From Chloroflexota bacterium (GTDB lineage: Bacteria > Chloroflexota > Anaerolineae > Anaerolineales > Anaerolineaceae), in the NCBI GenBank assembly GCA_019136175.1, contig JAGVUS010000415.1:1-14420 (forward strand): a stretch of DNA of 14,420 nt. Direction: 5' to 3'. The position numbers were made by a program, and so were the translations under genes. Numbering within the stretch: the stretch's first letter is position 1; every line of letters begins with the position of its first letter. The notes under the pieces were generated by a model. The model worked only from the letters and a program-made list of their open reading frames with translations, searched no databases and was not told where the DNA came from. Below, one piece after another: positions 1-9,286 of this stretch.

Positions 1-152
1 TTGTGCCACTGGATTGTCATCTCCGGTGTGTTTTTATTGCATTTGTCAACAATTAAATGTGACGTGCGGATAACGAATGTCAGTTGTGAGATGGGTCATG
101 AGATGGTACACTTAATTTGTTCATCAAAACTCATAAGAAAAAGGGATATCAA
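1..152. other. AT-rich leader upstream of the first gene, no recognisable gene
   Basis: No convincing gene is visible. One frame is open from base 1 to a TGA at 154-156, but its translation is Cys-rich and unlike a protein domain, so I do not call it. A 7-base direct repeat (gagatgg at 88-94 and 100-106) lies about 50 bases before the first ATG. TTGTCA at 43-48 could be a -35 element, but no good -10 sits at 16-18 bases from it. Confidence 0.4.
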
Positions 153-560
153 ATGAATTTGGTAAACAAGAAAAACACAATTTTTATCCTGTTGGTTGTT
201 CTATTTTACGCATTTCCATCACTATATATTGTTTCTGCATCCAGTCAGTTTCCGCCACAACCAGAGTATATTCCAGCAGAGATCTCCGTTGTCGATTCTC
301 AAAATGGTACACATTCAACCATAGTCACTGCACCTCCATACCGCGTGAATTGGGATCTTTCAGTTTATGGGGGCTTGGGGAATTTTAGAATCACTGGCAA
401 TTTTGGAGATGGCGGATCCTTCGTGTGGGTGAATTATCCCGAAGGAACGTATTATCCGTATCATGAATATACCGGGGCAACCGGAACATATTATCAAACC
501 TGGTCACAAACCAATCAAGGACGAACCACATACGATTATACGCAGGTGACGAAGCAATAA
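153..560 (+). CDS. Small secreted PKD-like protein, function unknown
   Basis: A 135-residue protein. I chose ATG 153 because an AAAAAGGG ribosome site (137-145) ends 7 bases before it; an in-frame TTG at 117 has no such site. Residues 1-30 form a classical signal peptide: Asn/Lys-rich start, hydrophobic core ILLVVLFYAF, then small residues ending near SAS. The mature part is rich in Tyr, Gly and Thr. From about residue 65 it follows the PKD/Ig-like pattern: a strand, then NFGDGGS (compare the family's DFGDG), then HEY.....GTYY and a final strand with TTYDYTQV. PKD domains are extracellular beta sandwiches used for binding or spacing; here the domain stands alone, so the partner is unknown. 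The gene is AT-rich compared with its neighbours, which may hint at transfer. The secreted nature is fairly sure and the PKD assignment moderate. Confidence 0.72.
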   Translation: MNLVNKKNTIFILLVVLFYAFPSLYIVSASSQFPPQPEYIPAEISVVDSQNGTHSTIVTAPPYRVNWDLSVYGGLGNFRITGNFGDGGSFVWVNYPEGTYYPYHEYTGATGTYYQTWSQTNQGRTTYDYTQVTKQ

Positions 561-669
561 TTTTTTCTGGGAAATTCTTTGATTCACAAGAAATTTATTT
601 CTTCCGACCATGCTCTCAATTGATTGGAGCGTCCATTAATAATATAGACATTCATTGCCAGGATTAATC
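561..669. other. Intergenic spacer with weak inverted repeat
   Basis: The spacer between the PKD-like gene and the permease gene holds an AT-rich inverted repeat at 588-603 (arms aagaaat and atttctt, 2-base gap). It is not followed by a T-run, so it is a poor terminator candidate. A promoter candidate follows it. Confidence 0.3.
620..648 (+). promoter_or_regulatory. Candidate sigma-A-type promoter of the permease/ATPase operon
   Basis: TTGATT (620-625) and TATAGA (643-648) are separated by exactly 17 bases, each matching four of six consensus positions. The -10 ends 21 bases before the chosen ATG at 670, leaving room for a short leader with its AGGA ribosome site. This is a pattern match only. 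Confidence 0.42.
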
Positions 670-3600
670 ATGATCCATCGTCTTCAACGTATTCTGAATT
701 GGGTATTGAATAAGTCCGTGCGGGATATGGTCCGCCAGGAGCGATTCTTAATCCAGCTGGTTGGCTTGCTGGTCATCTGCACCGGTCTGGCAACATTTTC
801 CGCCACCGCCCAATCCATGTCGGTGACGACCCAAACGGTTGTCTCGGAGCACTGGCGGGGGGCTTATGACTTGCTGATCAGACCGCCATCGGCAATTTCG
901 CAAATGGAACTGGAAACCGGGCTGGTGGAAGGGAACTATCTGGGTACACCGCGTGGGGGAATTACCCGGGAACAACTCGACTTGATCCGCTCCATTTCCG
1001 ACGTTGAGGTTGCCGCGCCGGTTTCAACAATTGGATACCTGCTCAATTCCACCGGGGGAATCAATTTATCCATTCCCGATCCGCAACCGGGTACCGTTTA
1101 CAAGCTGGAATATGTCCTCAAAGACCAACTGGGAAACCTGGTGGCTGCTCAAACCGGTTTTGTCGCTGTGGGGGTGGAGTATCAATCCAACCCTGGAATG
1201 TTTGCAACGTACGGTTCCACCGGTTTCCGGCGAATTTCTGCCGCAGGGACAAGACCTTGAACAGACAATCCGCGTTGCGTTTGATCATCAGAAAGCATCC
1301 AAAATCCCCATCATCATCAGTTCGCAATCATTTCTCGATCAAACTCTGCAGGTGAACATTGAATCGGTTGACCTCTCGACAGAGGAACTGGACTGGCAGC
1401 AATTAATAAGACCGGAATCCGAGGCGGCATACCAGGATGCCTGGGGAACAATATTTTCATTTTTTGCAGCCGGGCAGCCGGTCGTTCATCAAGACGTTCA
1501 CCTGAACCTCAAGGATTGGGTGCAGCCACTCTCCCAGCAAAACCTGACATTTTACCCGGAGCAAGGGATGGAAATATCTGATTCCGGTTATTTGCAGGTG
1601 ACCAATACCAATGTACTGCTCTACCCGGCTCCCTATGCGTACCAGGAAATTCAATCCCCTGATTCGAACCGGGAGGGTCTGGTCCTGGCGTTGGAATCCA
1701 AAGGGACCTGGGGAGAGGCAGTTGCCCCATTCATTCGGGAAGCCCAACCCGAAATGTTCCTGCAACAACCGGTGGATGTGCCTCCCAAGTCGAATGTCTT
1801 CCGTCAGATGAGGGTATATTCACCACCGCCTTTCGTCCTGGATGTGAAAGGCAGGTATGACTTTGAAAAATTAATCATCCCGGACGATCCTCTTTCCTAC
1901 GTTCCCATGGGGATTTATGAGCCCCCATATGCTGCATTGCTTTATGACGAGCAGTACCAACCTTTGGAGTTGGTCCGGTTGACCCCGGATTTGAATCCGG
2001 CAGGGTTTATCCCCAGACCGCCTCTGGGCTTAACCAATCTGGAGGGTGCCCATTATTTATTGGAACGCGAGGATTTTATTGATGCCATTCGCGTACGCCT
2101 TTCAGGAATTGAAGAGTACACGCCGGAAAACCTGGCAAAGGTGGAAAGAATTGCCTCAGAAATTACCGAACGCACCCAGCTTCACGTGGATATCGTTGCC
2201 GGGTCATCTCCGCAGAAAGTGTTGGTGCTGGTGCCCGGGGTGGGGTATGTGGAGGAAAATTGGACGACCCTGGGCGCTGCCAAATCCATTACCGGGGGTG
2301 TAAACACTGCCAATATCCTGCTCCTGGGCATTTTTTATGTGGCTGCCATTCTTTTTATCACCCACAGTGTTCAACTTAATATGCAGGCTCAACGTGAGGA
2401 GATTGGGTTAATCAAAGCCTTTGGCTGGAAGCCCAAAGAAATGGTCTTGAATTTAATGGGAGAGTTGTTTCTTTTTGGGGGAATTGGGATGGTGCTTTCC
2501 TTTGTGGCAGGTTGGGCGTTGACCTGGTCTTTGGGGATCATACCCGACCTGAAAATTCTTGCACTGACCGCAACCCTGGCTCCTCTGCTGTATATTTTGG
2601 GGGGAATCGTTCCGATTCGAGCGATGGTCCGCAGGCTGCCGGTTGAAAACCTAAACCCCGAAATTGAGTCTGAGAAATCGGTTCATCATCGAAATCCGGT
2701 GGGGGGAATGAACATGATCCGCCTGGCGTTCCGCCAATTATCACGCCGCCGGATCCGGTTTGTCCTGACTCTCATCCTGATCCTGGCTGGTGCGACATTG
2801 TCCTCCCTGGTCATCAATATCCTGGTCAATTTACAGGGAATATTGAAGATAACCTTCCTGGGCAATTATGTAGCTCTGGTCATTGAGCAATTTCATATTC
2901 TTATGGTTCTTGTTGCCATCTTGATGAGTGGTCTGGTGGTTTTGGAGAACCTGTATCTCAGTGTGTTGGAGCGCAAACGGGAAATTGGTCTGTTGAAAGC
3001 ATTTGGTTGGAGCAGGTTCCAAATATTCATGGAAATTATTCTGGAAGGCGTGCTGCTGGGGCTCATTGGTGGAGGATTGGGCGCCCTGGCGGGATTGAGC
3101 ATCATTGGCGTTATCATGCAAACGCTGAACTGGACCGATGGGTTGGTTGCTCTGGTTGTGTGGCTTGGAATGTGTCTTTGGGGTGGATTATGTGCCTTTT
3201 ATCCGGCATGGCAAGCCAGCCGGTTTAACCCGCAGGAGATCATTTCCTATTCAGGGATGGGCATTCAAAAAGTTAAGCCGCAAATATCTTTCTGGAAAAT
3301 CCTGGGAGTGGGCATCCTGGGGGCATTGCTGCTTGGGTCCATATTCCTGCTTGGCAGGCAATCCCCTGTTGTCAAGGAAACTGTCGGTGGAGATCGAATT
3401 CCCCGGCAAGCGGTTGAGCTTCCGGATTATGGAATTTCAATGGAAAACATGATGGATCACATCCAGAAAATCGCCGGGAATGGCAGCCGGGTGGATCGAA
3501 ACCAGGCGGAAACCCAGGCGGCTGCCTACCTGGTTTCCACATTCCAAAAATACGGTTTTTCGGTTCATACGGAAGCGGTGGCTACCAATTCGGTCACCAT

Positions 3601-4681
3601 CCACGACGGGGAGGCATCCCTGGTCTTGAAGGCAGAAGGTGGCTTTTATCACGAAACACAATTGGTGCCGGACGGGGTGGTTGCTGGTGAATTTTATTTT
3701 CAAACACTGGATGAATCCCTGCCTCCAATGGATATCCTGCGGGACAGGATCCTGTTGATGGAGATGCCCGGGTCGGATCCGGAATTCTTCAAGAATACGG
3801 CGATCTCAATTGTGGAACATGGGGTTCAGGACGCGGTTCGGGCGGTTGTCTTCATCAAGCCCAACCCGGTTGAACGAGAGGCGCTCATTGCTCATGCCAG
3901 CGGAGGTGCCATCGCTTCCATTCCCGTAGGAGAAACGATTGTCGCCACCCTCCCCGGAACCGGGCAGCCCGACCAGGAAATCTGGATCGCAACTCATTAT
4001 GACACCAATTCCAACAGCCCGGGCGCAAATGATGGCGCTTCTGGTGCAGCGGTGGCGTTGGAACTGGCACGGCTTTTGGCGGATCAACCGCCTGCAATGA
4101 CTGTGCGAATCATCCTATTTACACAGACTGCTGCCGGTTACGAAGGGGTAATCACCTATGTCAATTCCCATGCAGGGGACGTTGACCGGATGGCTGGTGT
4201 GATCTATCTCGATGACCTGGGTGCCTGGTCAACCCTGGCGGTATCCAACTCGCTCACATTGGGGGATGACTCGGGAGAGATCAGTCCCGAACTGCGGAGG
4301 CAATTGCAGGAGGAGGGTCGCTTTCACCTCAGGAATCACTGGTTCATCCGGATCAATCTTGATCAGCCGGATTTGCAAGACTGGTTGAATACAATGCAAA
4401 CCAGGAAAATGGGCATTGCCGAAACCCCCAACCAAATCATGATCACGCTGGTGGATACCGCAGCACGGTTGGGGATTCCTGTGCAAATTCGTGCCCATCC
4501 CTGCATGAATCAAAGCCCGCTTCTTGCGGGAGGTTTTCCAACCGTTGCCATCTGCGGGCAGGGCAATGACCTGGTGGGGACACCCTTTGATGATTCTGCA
4601 AATATTGACAGGAATTTTTTATACAAGGCTGCCACACTTGCCTATGCCAGCCTTCAAGCATTTCTGGGAGAAATCAAATGA
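670..4681 (+). CDS. FtsX-type ABC permease fused to an M28-peptidase-like domain, one internal frameshift
   Basis: Membrane subunit of a MacB/LolCDE-type ABC exporter. ATG 670 has AGGA 6 bases upstream. The frame starting there stops at 1260, but homologous-looking sequence continues in the +1 frame to 4681. Skipping one base near 1205-1235 gives about 1336 residues. Layout of that composite: TM1 at 26-45; a ~500-residue outer domain; three helices at about 548-652 with the FtsX motif QREEIGLIKAFGW; a second four-helix set at about 691-860 with a short outer loop and REIGLLKAFGW; a ninth helix at about 874-895; then an M28-like domain to the end with a PA-like insert. Helix count puts the M28 domain outside the cell. 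It keeps HYD (His1109), GAND (Asp1121) and Asp1181, but the usual Glu-Glu is Ala1154-Ala1155 and the last His is Gly1303, so it is probably a dead peptidase used for binding. The frameshift may be real or a sequence error. The permease call is sure. Confidence 0.85.
1205..1235 (+). other. Frameshift site in the permease gene
   Basis: Upstream of this stretch the sensible protein is in the frame of ATG 670 (ends ..PGMFATYGST). Downstream it is in the next frame (begins ..PPVSGEFLPQGQDLE). One extra base, or two missing bases, would explain the switch. No slippery run with a stimulatory element is evident, so I favour a mutation or a sequence error over programmed shifting. Confidence 0.75.
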
Positions 4682-5349
4682 ACATTTTGGTGCAAACCAA
4701 AAACCTGACAAAAATTTATGCATCTGAAAAGCCGGTTGCGGCTGTACAACAGGTCAATTTGAGCATTTACACCGGTGAGTTCATTGCCTTGCTGGGACCC
4801 TCGGGAAGTGGAAAGACCACCCTGCTCAATTTAATAGGCGCACTGGATGTTCCCACCGAGGGGGAAATCCTGTATAAAGGGAATTCATTAAGTAAATTTT
4901 CTGAAAACGAACTGGCAACTTTTCGCAGGAATGAAATTGGGTTTATTTTTCAATTGTTTCACCTCTTTCCTGCTCTGACTGCCCTGGAAAATGTGATCAT
5001 GCCGCTGCTGCCAGTTAAGGGGCGGTTGGAGTTTGATGTGGAAGAACGAGCCAGGGATCTTCTGGCAACCGTTGGCTTGAAGGATCGTTTTAATCATTTT
5101 CCAGCCCAACTTTCTGGTGGGGAATGCCAGCGCGTGGCAATTGCTCGGGCATTAATTAATACCCCAACGCTCCTGCTGGCGGATGAACCGACCGGGAACC
5201 TGGATACTCAGAACGGGGCGGAAATTCTGGCTTTATTTGATTTTTTAAATCAGCAGTTGAAACAGACCATCTTAATGATTACACACGATGCAAAGATTGC
5301 CAGGAAAGCACAACGTCACCTGTATATTGAGGATGGACGGATTTTGTAG
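4678..5349 (+). CDS. ABC transporter ATPase, MacB/LolD type
   Basis: A cytoplasmic ATPase of 223 residues that powers the FtsX-type permease encoded just upstream. Its ATG overlaps the permease stop (ATGA at 4678-4681), the usual sign of translational coupling. All nucleotide-binding motifs are present: Walker A GPSGSGKTT (40-48), Q-loop Gln92, signature LSGGE (145-149), Walker B LLLADEP with Glu170, D-loop NLD (174-176) and H-loop His203. The residue after LSGGE is Cys, where most relatives have Gln; this is unlikely to matter. Length and motif spelling match the MacB/LolD/FtsE group, which exports or mechanically releases substrates rather than importing. If the host has a single membrane, as most Chloroflexota do, lipoprotein transfer to an outer membrane is ruled out. 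The substrate is unknown. Confidence 0.94.
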   Translation: MNILVQTKNLTKIYASEKPVAAVQQVNLSIYTGEFIALLGPSGSGKTTLLNLIGALDVPTEGEILYKGNSLSKFSENELATFRRNEIGFIFQLFHLFPALTALENVIMPLLPVKGRLEFDVEERARDLLATVGLKDRFNHFPAQLSGGECQRVAIARALINTPTLLLADEPTGNLDTQNGAEILALFDFLNQQLKQTILMITHDAKIARKAQRHLYIEDGRIL

Positions 5350-5377
5350 TGTGGAAGGGTTGCTGCAAGGATGGTTG

Positions 5378-7003
5378 TCAGCGCAGAATGGCGGGTAAAT
5401 GGATTTTGACAACCGGCGGAAGCTCAAGCGGTGAACCACTGCGCAGGTAGTTTCCGCGCCCGCTGCCCCATAAAATGCGGGCATTGCCGGTATTGGGCAG
5501 TTCATATGCCAGCACCCCCGAATGGGCGGAGTTGATCACCACTTCCAGGTTGGCATCGCTGTCAATGTTTGCCAGGGTGGGAGCCGCCATTGCCCCATTC
5601 CAGGTTGGGGAGCCAAATGCAGGCGGCAGGCTGATGGAGTGCAGCAGGGTGCCATCCGACCCCAGCATGACCAGGCTGCCGGTCTGGTAGGTGTCCTTTT
5701 CCACCCAGGTGGTAAAGAGAATTTCCGCCTGCCCGTCGTTGTCAAGATCGGCGATGGCTGGCTCGGAGGCAAAAGCAAAATAATCATCCCCGGGGGAGTG
5801 GATCGGGTAGGGAAAACTGCCATGCTCGGTTTGATCCAGCCAGTAGGCGTGCAGCCGACCATCATAAGACGGGAAGAGGATTTCCTTCCTGCCGTCCCCA
5901 TCCAGGTCGGCAATTGCCGGGTTGGGGTGGCTGTTTTCAATCACCTCCCAATCCTCGCTGAGCGGAGCCGAACTGCCATCCGGTTCCGGCAGGATTGTCC
6001 AGTCATACCCGGCATTTGCCCAGCGGGTGCGGTCCGGTTTCAAGATGTACGGCATTTCATAGAGGGATGTATAAGGGCTGGTGCCACAGTTGTAGATATT
6101 CCCCACAACAATCACTTCCAGCGTGCCATTCCCGTCCAGGTCGGAAATCACCGGAGCGGAATGGGCAAAATTGGGGCGGTGTTCTTCGCCACAGTGGGCA
6201 TAACCGCGCAAATCCACCAGGTGATCCACATGCACCCCCACCCGGCTCCAGAATTTGTTGCTGCCATCCGGGTTTGTGCCGTATATGTTGCTGGCGCGCA
6301 CCTGGCTGCCATCGGCATGGAAGGCTGCCAGGTAATGGGTGTCATTGGGACCGATGATCTCGGCAAAACCATCGCCGGTCAGGTCAGCGGCAGCCAGGTT
6401 TTGATTGAAACAACCGGAGGTGTAGCCATTGGTGTCGGAATCGGGATCATGCTGCGGCCAATCCCCGCTGCGCAGGCTGCCGGTATGCTCGTACACCCAC
6501 CACTGGTTATCATCAATGGTGGAAGCAGCCAGGATTTCCAGGTCGCCATTCCCATCCAGGTCGTACACCCCGAGCGAGCGCAACTCATGCGATGGCGTGG
6601 GCTGGACAGACCAGACCAGGGTTCCAAGGTGGGTATAGACGCTGATATACCCGCTTTGTGCCACCACAATTTCCAGGTCGCCGTCTGCTTCCAGGTCCGC
6701 CAGGACAACATCCGCCCAGATGCGCCCGCCGGGCGGGTCAATGGCGGGCTGCTTGAGTGCCCCCGTGCTGCCGTTCAGAATGAACAAGGAATATGCCCCG
6801 GCAATCACTTCCGCCTGCCCGTCTCCGTCCAGGTCGGCAACTGCCGGGGAGGAATACCAGCCCGTTTCACACCAGGAACTGTAGCATCCGCCATGCTGCC
6901 ACTGCAGCACCGGCGCGGAAATCTCAGTCTCCGGGCGGGGTGCGGGGGACGCGGCGGACAGCAGGAATGCAATCACAATCCAGCTTGCCAGCAATTGCTT
7001 CAT
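5378..7003 (-). CDS. Secreted FG-GAP/VCBS-repeat beta-propeller protein
   Basis: A 541-residue secreted protein. I chose the start at 7003 because AGGAAAGGAA lies 7 bases before it and because a signal peptide then begins at once (MKQLLASWIVIAFLLSAASPAP); an upstream in-frame start at 7114 would overlap the preceding gene and bury this signal. Eight calcium-loop repeats of the type DLDGDGxxEI are visible (DLDGDGQAEV, DLEADGDLEI, DLDGNGDLEI, DLTGDGFAEI, DLDGNGTLEV, DLDGDGRKEI, DLDNDGQAEI, NIDSDANLEV), which predicts one 7-8-bladed propeller like the integrin alpha head. After the last blade come a GRGNYLRSG segment and the tail KIHLPAILR, a type of ending I associate with secreted Chloroflexota proteins. 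There is no catalytic motif; ligand or surface binding is likely but the partner is unknown. It is third in line after the amylase and the amidohydrolase-like gene, with a 62-base gap. Confidence 0.88.
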   Translation of the reverse strand: MKQLLASWIVIAFLLSAASPAPRPETEISAPVLQWQHGGCYSSWCETGWYSSPAVADLDGDGQAEVIAGAYSLFILNGSTGALKQPAIDPPGGRIWADVVLADLEADGDLEIVVAQSGYISVYTHLGTLVWSVQPTPSHELRSLGVYDLDGNGDLEILAASTIDDNQWWVYEHTGSLRSGDWPQHDPDSDTNGYTSGCFNQNLAAADLTGDGFAEIIGPNDTHYLAAFHADGSQVRASNIYGTNPDGSNKFWSRVGVHVDHLVDLRGYAHCGEEHRPNFAHSAPVISDLDGNGTLEVIVVGNIYNCGTSPYTSLYEMPYILKPDRTRWANAGYDWTILPEPDGSSAPLSEDWEVIENSHPNPAIADLDGDGRKEILFPSYDGRLHAYWLDQTEHGSFPYPIHSPGDDYFAFASEPAIADLDNDGQAEILFTTWVEKDTYQTGSLVMLGSDGTLLHSISLPPAFGSPTWNGAMAAPTLANIDSDANLEVVINSAHSGVLAYELPNTGNARILWGSGRGNYLRSGSPLELPPVVKIHLPAILR

Positions 7004-7065
7004 GGGCGGGTTCCTTTCCTGCCACACTGTAGCCGATTTTGGTTCGAAATGCAATGACGGTTTTG

Positions 7066-7821
7066 TTAAGCCGGTGGCTGGCGGGGGATGCCGGTTCCGG
7101 GTGGAAATGACCACCGCGTGCGGATGAGCTGCTCCACCAGGTCTGCCAGGGCGGCGACAGTCCGGCGGATGTGTTCCGGCTCACCGTCAAACGGGTTGCG
7201 CTCGGCTGCCAGGGGGCGGCGGCGTACCACCCGCAGGTAGGCATTCACCTCCAGCTGGGCGGCTTTGACGTGCAGCGTCTCCGCACAAAAACGGGTGATG
7301 GTTTCCTGCCCATCTGCGCCTGTGCCGGGGAAGGTCTCATCCACGTCCAGCCGGGAGAGCCAGGTTGCTTCCTCGCCAAAGCCATGCCCATGCAGCACCT
7401 GCAGAATGACCCCCGGCGGGCAGGACCTGCCGTGCAGGGTGCCGATGGCAATCCCAAAGTCCCGGTAGGCAGCGGCTCCGTGCAGGTCCAGCACAAACCG
7501 GATGCGATGGCGGTGCACGAGTTCCGCCAGGCGGAACTTGTAGGGGGCATTGGCTGCCCAGTTGGGATCGGTGGAGGAGAGGGCAACCGCTGCCAGGGCA
7601 TGGGCGCCGGTCAGCTCTGCCAGCAGGAACGCCATCCCGGCAGTGTAATCCTCCTCGTCCTTGATTCTCCCGGCGCGGGTATGCGCCGCTCCATGCGGTG
7701 CAGAGATCAGCAGCGGGCGCCTGCCGGCGCGGTGATAAAATTCCGGCTCGCCGGGCGGGGGCGGGGTGCGGTAATTAATCTCCGTTTCCAGCTCCACCAG
7801 GCGATCCAGCCAATCCGTCAT
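7066..7821 (-). CDS. N-formylglutamate amidohydrolase-like metalloenzyme
   Basis: A 251-residue cytoplasmic protein (no signal peptide). The start at 7821 follows the amylase stop by 7 bases; longer in-frame starts would run inside the amylase gene. Visible motifs are LLISAPHGA (37-45) with His43, the acidic KDEEDY (54-59), TDPNWA (84-89) and VLDLHGA (110-116) with Asp112/His114. A His in a P-H-G loop after the first strand, a nearby Glu and a later D-x-H-G are the metal-binding pattern of the N-formylglutamate amidohydrolase family, which hydrolyses N-formyl-L-glutamate in histidine degradation. The protein is somewhat short for that family and no other histidine-degradation gene is present, so the true substrate may be a different N-acyl or peptide-like compound. 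The family assignment is moderate and the reaction unproven. The close spacing points to co-transcription with the amylase, though no functional link is evident. Confidence 0.68.
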   Translation of the reverse strand: MTDWLDRLVELETEINYRTPPPPGEPEFYHRAGRRPLLISAPHGAAHTRAGRIKDEEDYTAGMAFLLAELTGAHALAAVALSSTDPNWAANAPYKFRLAELVHRHRIRFVLDLHGAAAYRDFGIAIGTLHGRSCPPGVILQVLHGHGFGEEATWLSRLDVDETFPGTGADGQETITRFCAETLHVKAAQLEVNAYLRVVRRRPLAAERNPFDGEPEHIRRTVAALADLVEQLIRTRWSFPPGTGIPRQPPA

Positions 7822-7828
7822 GGCAGGG

Positions 7829-9286
7829 TTACCCGGCTTGCAGCAATGCCCCGGTCCTTGGCGGGAGTGCCAGCCCGGCAAAATTGCCGTTTTCCACGCG
7901 TGCGGTGCCTTTTCCCAGCAGGTCCTGCAGCACGGTGCCGTCCGCCAGCGGACCGGCGGGGAAGGTGATGTGGAATGGGGCATCGGAATTATTGATGACA
8001 ATCACAAAGCAGGCTCCATCCAGCCGCCGCAGGTAGGCAACCGCATCTTCCGAGGATCCCAGGGGGATGAATTCGCCCGTGCGCAGGGCGGGGTGAGCCA
8101 GCCGCAGGCGGATGAGCAGCTGGAAATAACTGCGCAGCTTGTGATCCCAGCGGGATTCGTCCCATGGGAAGGACCGGCGGCAGTCCGGATCCTGCCCGCC
8201 TTCCACACCCACCTCGTCGCCATAGTAGATGCTGGGTGCGCCGGGATAAGTGAACTGGACAAGGGTTGCCAGCTTCAGCAGCCGCGGGTCGCCGCCGGTG
8301 ATGGAGAGGAAGCGGGCGGTATCGTGGCTGTCCAGCAGGTTGAGCTGTGCCAGCACGGCGGGCATGGGGTAGAGGTGCAGCAGTTTTTCCAGGTTGGCAA
8401 GGAAGCCCGTGCCGGAGGTGGAGAAATATTGTGGTCCGTGCCCCTCCCAATGCCCCACCAGCTCGCGGTGGATATTCCTGCCCCCAAAGAAGGACCAGTT
8501 GGCATAAGTGAACAGGTAATTCATCACCCCGTCAAACTGGTCACCCTGCAGCCAGGGTGTGGCATCCCAGGGGATTTCGCCGGTGATGTAGGCTTGCGGG
8601 TTGGCGGTCTTGACCACCTCGCGGAAGCCCTGCCAGAACCCTTCCTCCTGGACTTCAAAAGGCACGTCCAGCCTCCAGCCGTCAATTCCCTGGTCCAGCC
8701 AATAGCGGGCGACCTCATAAATATACTTTTTGACCTGCGGATTGGCATGGTTGAAGGTGGGCAGGGCGGGCAGGTTCCACCAGCATTCGTAGTTGGGTTT
8801 GCCCTCGTAGGCATGCAGGGGATACCCATGCACCCGGAACCAGTCCACGTAGGGCGAGGAGGCGCCGCATTCCAGGATGTGGTTGAACTGGAAGAAGCCC
8901 CGGCTGGCGTGGTTGAAGACCCCATCCAGCACAATGCGGATGCCGCGGCGGTGCGCCTCGTCCAGCAGGCGGCGCAGGGCGGCATCCCCGCCGAGGATGG
9001 GATCGACCTTCAGGTAGTCGTGGGTATGGTAGCGGTGGTTGGAGGCGGACTGGAAGACCGGCGTAAAGTAAATGGCATTGATGCCCAGGTCCTGCAGGTA
9101 ATCCAGCTTTTCCAGCACGCCGATCAGGTCGCCGCCCTTGAATCCGTGGCTGGTGGGCGGGGTGTCCCAGGCTTCCAGGTTGGCTGGCTTGGGGATTTGC
9201 GGATACCGGGCGGATGCAAACCGGTCCGGGAAGATCTGGTAAAAAACAGCATGATGAACCCATTCGGGGGTGGTAAAGGTGGACAT
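7829..9286 (-). CDS. GH13 alpha-amylase family enzyme (neopullulanase/cyclomaltodextrinase-like)
   Basis: A 485-residue glycoside hydrolase that should hydrolyse alpha-1,4 (possibly alpha-1,6) bonds in maltodextrins or cyclodextrins. The start at 9286 has GGAGG 4 bases before it. All conserved GH13 regions are present: DGVFNH (121-126), GWRLDVPFE with nucleophile Asp207, ITGEIPWD with acid/base Glu237, and LLDSHDT with Asp322. The stretch EVGVEGGQDPDCRRSFPWD is typical of the GH13_20 neopullulanase/maltogenic amylase group. The protein begins directly with the barrel (HHAVFYQIFPDRF) and lacks the ~120-residue N-terminal CBM34 domain of many relatives, which usually drives dimerisation. With no signal peptide it is predicted to act in the cytoplasm on imported maltodextrins. 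It is the first gene of a probable operon with the amidohydrolase-like gene. Confidence 0.93.
   Translation of the reverse strand: MSTFTTPEWVHHAVFYQIFPDRFASARYPQIPKPANLEAWDTPPTSHGFKGGDLIGVLEKLDYLQDLGINAIYFTPVFQSASNHRYHTHDYLKVDPILGGDAALRRLLDEAHRRGIRIVLDGVFNHASRGFFQFNHILECGASSPYVDWFRVHGYPLHAYEGKPNYECWWNLPALPTFNHANPQVKKYIYEVARYWLDQGIDGWRLDVPFEVQEEGFWQGFREVVKTANPQAYITGEIPWDATPWLQGDQFDGVMNYLFTYANWSFFGGRNIHRELVGHWEGHGPQYFSTSGTGFLANLEKLLHLYPMPAVLAQLNLLDSHDTARFLSITGGDPRLLKLATLVQFTYPGAPSIYYGDEVGVEGGQDPDCRRSFPWDESRWDHKLRSYFQLLIRLRLAHPALRTGEFIPLGSSEDAVAYLRRLDGACFVIVINNSDAPFHITFPAGPLADGTVLQDLLGKGTARVENGNFAGLALPPRTGALLQAG

Noticed and set aside
1..155. Open frame from the left edge ending in TGA overlapping ATG 153
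   Set aside because: Short, Cys-rich and without protein-like pattern; the ATGA overlap is probably chance.
5350..5377. Possible bidirectional terminator between the convergent ATPase and propeller genes
   Set aside because: No stem of useful length or T-run could be found in the 28 bases or just around them.
5522..7057. Long open frame on the + strand opposite the propeller gene
   Set aside because: Its translation is a low-complexity mirror of the repeated DLDGDG codons; the - strand has a signal peptide, ribosome site and domain repeats.
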